A stretch of 19,584 nucleotides of DNA from NCBI GenBank assembly GCA_035302145.1, contig DATGSX010000030.1, positions 1 to 19,584 of the forward strand, written 5' to 3'. The DNA comes from JAJYTI01 sp035302145 (GTDB lineage: Bacteria; Bacteroidota; Bacteroidia; Flavobacteriales; Flavobacteriaceae). Below are positions 15,687-19,584 of this stretch, one piece after another. How positions within the stretch are numbered: the stretch's first letter is position 1; every line of letters begins with the position of its first letter. Position numbers and translations under genes: made by a program. The notes below the pieces were generated by a model that had not been told where the DNA came from, did not search any database, and saw only the letters and a list, made by a program, of their open reading frames with translations.

Positions 15687-15915
15687 CAGCTTTTTAGCTA
15701 GCCTTGAATGTTATTGTGGAAAACAATAGTAATTATACTTTACTTATTTTATTATTTTAATCTAACTATTTAAGGTGCTATTATTTTGCATATTGATGTT
15801 ATTTATCTGATATTAATGTTATTTATCTGATATTATTGCTAAAACTCAATTATTAGACTTTTATTTAATAAACTTTGTTTACTTGATTCGTGGCTTAAAT
15901 CTGTAATTATTAACG
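15687..15915. other. Divergent intergenic region between tsaC and the kinase-like gene
   Basis: This very AT-rich region carries outward-facing -7 boxes at both borders (15679-15686 leftward, 15916-15923 rightward) and the tandem repeat at 15796-15835. I see no gene in it. Confidence 0.5.
15796..15835. repeat. Perfect 20-bp tandem duplication
   Basis: Two identical 20-bp units, 15796-15815 and 15816-15835 (ATGTTATTTATCTGATATTA), stand head to tail in the divergent region between tsaC and the kinase-like gene. Two units are too few for a CRISPR array or a typical minisatellite. They may be a recent slippage duplication or a double regulator site. Confidence 0.9.
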
Positions 15916-15923
15916 TAAATTTG
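15916..15923 (+). promoter_or_regulatory. -7 element of the kinase-like gene
   Basis: TAAATTTG matches TAnnTTTG, 26 nt before the ATG at 15950, so the leader would be only about 20 nt. The nearest TTG upstream (15883-15885) is too far for a standard -33 box. Confidence 0.5.
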
Positions 15924-15949
15924 CCAGAGCAAAATACAGCAGCATTACA

Positions 15950-16723
15950 ATGAAGGTAGTTATTGCAGATACATACAAATCTCACGAGAAAGAATTGCGA
16001 CGTATTATCGCAACTTACAAGGAAACTGGTGAACTGATATATGATGGTAGTCGTAACTCATTGAAGAAGTTTCGAGTTAATGAGACCAAGATTGTTGTAA
16101 AAGCATTTAAAAGCCCCAATATTGTTAATAAAATTGTATATAGATTTTTTAGAAAATCAAAAGCGGAGCGCTCTTTTTTGTATGCAAAGAAGTTGGAATC
16201 ATTAGGAATTGGTACTCCAAAAGCAGTAGCTTATTTTGAAAATCGATCTTTTCTAATTTTTAAAGACTCCTATTATATAAGTGAGTTTTTAGACAGCGAT
16301 CTAACTTATCGCGAGTTAATTACTTATCCAGACTATCCAGATAGAGAAGAAATACTTAAACAGTTTACTGCGTTTACTAAACAATTACATGATAATGGGG
16401 TGCTATTTAAAGACCATTCACCTGGGAATACCTTAATCAATAAAACAGATGAAGGCTCATATACATTTTATTTAGTGGATTTAAATAGGATGGAGTTTAA
16501 AGAATTATCATTTAAAGAACGTATTGCAAACTTTGCAAGGCTTACCCCCGAAAAAGAAATGGTTCGTTCAATGGCATATGCTTATGCGGATTTAATTGAT
16601 GAAGAAAGAGAAGAAGTTTTCCGTTTAATGTGGAAAGAAACGATGAGATTTCGAAATAAGTTTGACCGAAAACGTCGAATAAAACGCCGAGTGTTTTTTT
16701 GGAAAGAGAGGTATAGAGAATAA
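15950..16723 (+). CDS. WaaP/Kdo-kinase-like protein
   Basis: This 257-residue cytosolic protein has the protein-kinase-like fold pattern of the lipopolysaccharide kinase (Kdo/WaaP) family. The probable ATP-binding lysine is Lys51 in IVVKAFK and the helix-C glutamate may be Glu73 in KAERS. The catalytic loop is LHDNGVLFKDHSPGNTLI (146-163), with Asp155 and Asn160 in the D-x4-N spacing, and the metal-binding aspartate is Asp177 in YLVDLNRM. The C-terminal 30 residues are very basic (RFRNKFDRKRRIKRRVFFWKE), which would suit contact with acidic lipid A or the membrane face. The substrate could be an LPS-core sugar or lipid A Kdo, but no LPS biosynthesis gene is nearby. It is a single-gene unit with its own -7 box; no clear terminator follows directly. 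Confidence 0.75.
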   Translation: MKVVIADTYKSHEKELRRIIATYKETGELIYDGSRNSLKKFRVNETKIVVKAFKSPNIVNKIVYRFFRKSKAERSFLYAKKLESLGIGTPKAVAYFENRSFLIFKDSYYISEFLDSDLTYRELITYPDYPDREEILKQFTAFTKQLHDNGVLFKDHSPGNTLINKTDEGSYTFYLVDLNRMEFKELSFKERIANFARLTPEKEMVRSMAYAYADLIDEEREEVFRLMWKETMRFRNKFDRKRRIKRRVFFWKERYRE

Positions 16724-17019
16724 ATATTATACTTCTTTCTCAATGTCATATTTTTTATTTTAGAGGATTATTATCTGTCAAAAATACTATATTCTTTATT
16801 AACCTAGATTAAATTTCAGTGTCGAAAATAATAGTCTCTTTTAACTGATTCAAATTTAGCTTCAAGACTTAACAGAGCTTATCAGATCGATATCATCTTT
16901 GGTAATGTAAATAATACAAAATAAATTGTTAATAACAGTTGGTTTTGTTGAGATAACTGTTTTGTTGTTGATTTCCGATTGCAAATTAATTTAATTAATT
17001 ATTTGTTGCTCAATGTGCC
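16724..17019. other. Intergenic region upstream of ruvX without a gene
   Basis: This is most of a gap of about 420 nt, one of the longest without coding sequence in the window. I see no ORF of coding quality. It holds a weak dyad (AACAGTT at 16934-16940 with AACTGTT at 16955-16961) followed by a T/G-rich stretch, too weak to call a terminator, and it leads into the ruvX promoter. Confidence 0.5.
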
Positions 17020-17050
17020 TTTGTGTTGCATTATTAGTAGATTATCTTTG
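17020..17050 (+). promoter_or_regulatory. Canonical Bacteroidota promoter of the ruvX-def cluster
   Basis: TTTG at 17020-17023, a 19-nt spacer and TATCTTTG at 17043-17050 repeat exactly the geometry and -7 sequence of the rplS promoter. Transcription would start near 17056, leaving a leader of about 88 nt before the ruvX ATG at 17144. Confidence 0.75.
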
Positions 17051-17143
17051 GAAAAACTCTTACTAAAATGGTTTGCCTTAGTAGAATGCAAAACTTGCTA
17101 GAATTTTGGGATAGTATTTATTAAACACTTATTTTTGTCGCCT

Positions 17144-17554
17144 ATGGGGAAAATAGTAGCGATAGATTACGGAGGCAAGCGAACTGGAGTTGCCGAAACA
17201 GATGTCTTACGGATCATTGCCTCTGGGCTTACTACAGTAGAAACACCAAAGTTAATGGAGTTTTTAGAAAAGCACTTTAATCAAGAACCGTTTAGTGTTC
17301 TTGTAGTGGGCCAACCCTTTCAAAAGGATGGAAGTCCGTCGGATATAGAGGAAGAGATTTTAAAGTTTATCGCAAGATTCAAAAAACAATTCCCAGATAT
17401 TCCAGTTGAACGCGTAGATGAGAGTTATAGTAGTAAGCGAGCTTTTCAATCTATGATAGATGGAGGTTTAGGTAGAAAAAAAAGAAGGAATAAGGCCTTG
17501 TTAGATGAAGTAAGTGCCACAATTATCCTACAAGACTACTTAGCAGGTATTTAA
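17144..17554 (+). CDS. ruvX: RuvX/YqgF, putative pre-16S rRNA nuclease
   Basis: YqgF has an RNase H-like fold and is needed for final 5' processing of 16S rRNA; it was earlier proposed to be a Holliday junction resolvase. The 136 residues carry the three acidic catalytic sites: Asp8 in VAIDYGGKRTGVA (5-17), Glu93 in RVDESYSS (90-97) and Asp121 in KALLDEVSA (117-125). VVGQPFQKDGS (54-64) matches the family's VVG-x-P-x3-DG strand. The ATG at 17144 gives the usual MGKIVAIDYG opening; a TTG three codons earlier is less likely. It is the first gene of a rightward run with def 24 nt downstream. Confidence 0.93.
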   Translation: MGKIVAIDYGGKRTGVAETDVLRIIASGLTTVETPKLMEFLEKHFNQEPFSVLVVGQPFQKDGSPSDIEEEILKFIARFKKQFPDIPVERVDESYSSKRAFQSMIDGGLGRKKRRNKALLDEVSATIILQDYLAGI

Positions 17555-17578
17555 GTAAAGCAAATGAAAGATAAAAGT

Positions 17579-18175
17579 ATGATATTACCAATTGTAGCAT
17601 ATGGAGCGCCAGTGCTAAAAACCAAATGTAAGCCGATAGATGCCGATTATCCGGAATTGGATGAGTTGATAGAGAATATGTTCGAAACTATGTATGGTGC
17701 TAATGGACTTGGATTGGCAGCTCCTCAAGTTGGTTTGCCTATTCGCTTGTTTATTGTAGACACAGCACCATTTGCCGATAACAATGATGACTTGAGCAAG
17801 GAGGAAAGAAAAACTTTCTTAAACTTTAAAAAAGTTTTTATTAACGCAGAAATTCTTGAAGAAACAGGGGAGGAGTGGGATTTTAATGAAGGATGTTTGA
17901 GTATTCCAGATATCCGTGAAGATGTAACACGTAAACCTGAAATGACTATCCGTTATTTGGATGAGAATTTTAAAGAACATACCGAAACTTACGATGGGTT
18001 AATCGCTAGAGTAATCCAACATGAGTACGATCATATTGAAGGAGTTTTATTTACTGACAAACTATCGTCATTTAAAAAACGATTGATAAAAGGGAAACTC
18101 AATAAAATAAGTCAGGGGAAAATAGATACGTATTACCCGATGCGTTTTCCTACACCGAGTAGAAAAAGAAGATAA
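17579..18175 (+). CDS. def: Peptide deformylase
   Basis: Def removes the formyl group from the N-terminal methionine of new proteins. All three signature blocks are intact, counting from the ATG at 17579: GLGLAAPQVG (43-52), EGCLSIP (104-110; metal ligand Cys106) and QHEYDHIEG (147-155; metal ligands His148 and His152, catalytic Glu149). The 198-residue length fits Flavobacteria, where the enzyme carries an acidic insert (here DNNDDLSKEERK, 68-79) between blocks one and two. I prefer the ATG at 17579 because family members start MILPIVAYG; an in-frame ATG at 17564 would add five residues and is possible. It follows ruvX by 24 nt and precedes DUF5606 by 35 nt. Confidence 0.94.
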   Translation: MILPIVAYGAPVLKTKCKPIDADYPELDELIENMFETMYGANGLGLAAPQVGLPIRLFIVDTAPFADNNDDLSKEERKTFLNFKKVFINAEILEETGEEWDFNEGCLSIPDIREDVTRKPEMTIRYLDENFKEHTETYDGLIARVIQHEYDHIEGVLFTDKLSSFKKRLIKGKLNKISQGKIDTYYPMRFPTPSRKRR

Positions 18176-18210
18176 TAAATAAAAAAATATCAAAAACTAA
18201 TAGTTAACCT

Positions 18211-18642
18211 ATGAGCCTAAACAAAATCATATCTATTACTGGTAAGCCAGGGCTTTATGAGCTTAGAACACAAACAAAAACCGGATTTCTTGCAGAATCA
18301 TTGGTAGATGGGAAACGCATGAATATAAGTGCTCGACATAATGTGAGCTTACTATCGGAAATAGCTATTTATACGCTTACAACAGAGGTTCCTTTATATG
18401 AGATATTTGTTAAAATTCATGATGAAGTAGAAGGGAAAGAAGCAATTAGTCATAAAGCACCAAAAATAGAGTTAGAAGAGTTTTTCTTCAACATCCTACC
18501 AGATTATGATGAGGATCGCGTATATGCAAGCGATATAAAGAAAGTAGTGCAGTGGTATAATATTCTACAAAAATCTGGAAAAGTAGAAGAGATAAAAGAA
18601 GCTCTAGAAGCCGCAGAAAAAGCTTTAGCAGAGGAAGAATAA
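18211..18642 (+). CDS. DUF5606 family protein
   Basis: This 143-residue soluble protein of unknown function belongs, by its sequence pattern, to the DUF5606 group found in Bacteroidota. The N-terminal half (MSLNKIISITGKPGLYELRTQTKTGFLAESL...) looks like a small beta-barrel: glycines at turns and a K-T-G-F-x-x-E-S-L strand. Next comes RHNVSLLSEIAIYT, then an alpha-helical stretch with YDEDRVYASDIKKVVQWYNIL, and a highly charged Glu/Ala-rich tail (EEIKEALEAAEKALAEEE) that should be helical. No enzymatic motif is visible. It lies between def and mazG, 35 nt after def. From memory this order recurs in Flavobacteria, which would hint at a role close to translation or ribosome assembly, but that is inference only. 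Confidence 0.82.
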   Translation: MSLNKIISITGKPGLYELRTQTKTGFLAESLVDGKRMNISARHNVSLLSEIAIYTLTTEVPLYEIFVKIHDEVEGKEAISHKAPKIELEEFFFNILPDYDEDRVYASDIKKVVQWYNILQKSGKVEEIKEALEAAEKALAEEE

Positions 18643-18668
18643 AATATATCATATTGGATTAATACCCT

Positions 18669-18707
18669 AAAGGATAGTAGACACGCATGTTTTACTATCC
18701 TTTTTTT
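18669..18707 (+). terminator. Rho-independent terminator between DUF5606 and mazG
   Basis: A perfect 11-bp stem (18669-18679 with 18693-18703, 13-nt loop) runs into a T stretch to 18707. It lies 15 nt before the mazG ATG, with no visible promoter between, so it should reduce mazG transcription from upstream or act on read-through RNA. Confidence 0.85.
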
Positions 18708-18722
18708 ATAGAGAACTAGACT

Positions 18723-19499
18723 ATGCATACAAGAGAAGAAAAACTAAAAGCCTTTGGAAGATTACTCGACATTATGGATGATTTGCGAGAGAAATGTCCT
18801 TGGGATAGGAAGCAAACCATGGAAAGCTTACGCGTGCTAACCATAGAAGAAACTTATGAGTTGGCAGATGCCATTATGGATAATGACCTAGAAGAAGTGA
18901 AGAATGAATTGGGCGATATCTTGTTGCACATGGTGTTTTATGCCAAAATTGGAGAGGAAAAAGATGCATTCGACATAGCCGATGTACTGCATAGTATAAG
19001 CGAGAAGTTAATCCGTCGACATCCCCATATATATAGCGATACCAAAGTAGAAGATGAACAAGAGGTAAAAGAAAACTGGGAGCAAATTAAGTTAAAAGAG
19101 AAGGCCAATAAAGGAGTTTTATCAGGAGTGCCAAAATCGTTACCAAGTCTTATTCAAGCAATTCGAATTCAGGAAAAAGCGGCTGGAGTTGGATTTGATT
19201 GGGACAATAAAGAGCAAGTGTATAAAAAATACTTAGAAGAATGGGGGGAGTTAAAAGAGGAAGTTTATAATAAAGATGCAGAGAAAATCGAAGAAGAGTT
19301 TGGCGATGTATTATTCTCATTAATAAATTATGCAAGATTCCTAGATGTGAATCCCGATAATGCATTAGCAAAAGCTAATACGAAATTTAAAAAACGCTTT
19401 AACTTTATAGAAGCACAAGCAAAATTAGAAGGGAAAGCAATACATAATTTAAGTCTAGAAGAAATGAATGAGCTCTGGGATATGGCAAAAGAAAAATAA
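18723..19499 (+). CDS. mazG: Nucleoside triphosphate pyrophosphohydrolase MazG
   Basis: MazG hydrolyses NTPs and dNTPs, including damaged ones, to the monophosphate and pyrophosphate, cleaning the nucleotide pool. The 258 residues hold two tandem MazG domains, as in E. coli. Domain one has LREKCPWDRKQTMESL (21-36), the metal-binding EETYE (42-46) and ELGDILLHMVFYAKI (62-76). The linker includes RRHPHIYSD and NWEQIKLKEK. Domain two repeats the pattern with EEWGELKEEV and EEFGDVLFSLINYARFLDVNP. The start MHTREEKLKAFGRLLDIMDDLR is typical, so the ATG at 18723 is sound. It is the last gene of the rightward run; a terminator hairpin lies just before it. Confidence 0.95.
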   Translation: MHTREEKLKAFGRLLDIMDDLREKCPWDRKQTMESLRVLTIEETYELADAIMDNDLEEVKNELGDILLHMVFYAKIGEEKDAFDIADVLHSISEKLIRRHPHIYSDTKVEDEQEVKENWEQIKLKEKANKGVLSGVPKSLPSLIQAIRIQEKAAGVGFDWDNKEQVYKKYLEEWGELKEEVYNKDAEKIEEEFGDVLFSLINYARFLDVNPDNALAKANTKFKKRFNFIEAQAKLEGKAIHNLSLEEMNELWDMAKEK

Positions 19500-19542
19500 A
19501 TAATATAACACATAACTTCTGTTTAAATATGGAGATTTGAAT

Positions 19543-19584
19543 ACAAAAAAATAGCCGTCTTAAATCGAAACTGATTTAGACGGC
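19543..19584 (-). terminator. Terminator hairpin at the right edge
   Basis: A 12-bp stem with one bulged base (19554-19566 with 19573-19584, 6-nt loop) is followed on the minus strand by TA and a run of seven T. This is the expected terminator of a leftward gene outside the window. The plus-strand continuation is cut, so a two-way terminator that also ends mazG cannot be excluded. Confidence 0.75.

Noticed and set aside
15796..15835. A CRISPR array at the 20-bp repeats
   Set aside because: Only two units, directly adjacent with no spacer, and no cas genes in the window.
17135..17143. TTG start of ruvX three codons upstream
   Set aside because: The ATG at 17144 gives the conserved MGKIVAIDYG N-terminus, and the TTG overlaps a possible -7 box.

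Overview
This is an AT-rich chromosomal stretch from a member of the Bacteroidota, most likely the family Flavobacteriaceae. Three things point there. Recognisable promoters use the Bacteroidota -7 consensus TAnnTTTG, in two cases with a TTTG -33 box 19 nt upstream. Genes start without a clear Shine-Dalgarno sequence. The gene content is also typical of the group: monomeric NADP-isocitrate dehydrogenase, a DUF5606 protein, several small lipoproteins with an SC/AC/GC lipobox, and the ruvX-def-DUF5606-mazG order. I see no rRNA, tRNA, CRISPR array, prophage, transposase or plasmid gene. Nearly everything is core housekeeping.

Layout. Positions 1-4458 read leftward: a YceI-like lipoprotein cut by the window edge, purB (purine synthesis), lpdA (E3 of the 2-oxoacid dehydrogenases, with its own terminator), then a probable two-gene unit of a small lipoprotein with collagen-like triplets and msrB (methionine sulfoxide repair). 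Positions 4690-7650 read rightward: an M48 metalloprotease lipoprotein, a UMF1-type MFS transporter and a small lipoprotein, with strong hairpin terminators after the first and third. Positions 7860-15690 read leftward: icd (monomeric isocitrate dehydrogenase), rplS (ribosomal protein L19, with promoter, structured leader and terminator), and a tight five-gene run tsaC-cca-ctaA-(pRiA4b ORF3-like)-(37-kDa nucleoid-associated protein). Positions 15916-19499 read rightward: a WaaP/Kdo-type kinase-like gene alone, then ruvX-def-DUF5606-mazG. A hairpin at the right edge looks like the terminator of a leftward gene outside the window.

How the genes work together. tsaC and cca both serve tRNA maturation (t6A37 and the CCA end); ruvX (16S rRNA end processing), def (removal of the N-formyl group from new proteins) and rplS also serve translation. 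icd, lpdA and ctaA belong to central carbon and respiratory metabolism. msrB and the M48 protease are protein quality control. mazG hydrolyses aberrant NTPs.

Hunt result. I found no convincing new multi-gene system. The best leads are regulatory: a 13-bp dyad that swallows the rplS -33 box, followed by a structured L19 leader; a TTG-started tsaC with a leader hairpin; strong hairpin terminators immediately upstream of the start codons of the UMF1 transporter and mazG; and a perfect 20-bp tandem duplication in a divergent promoter region. DUF5606 and the kinase-like protein are the least understood genes here.
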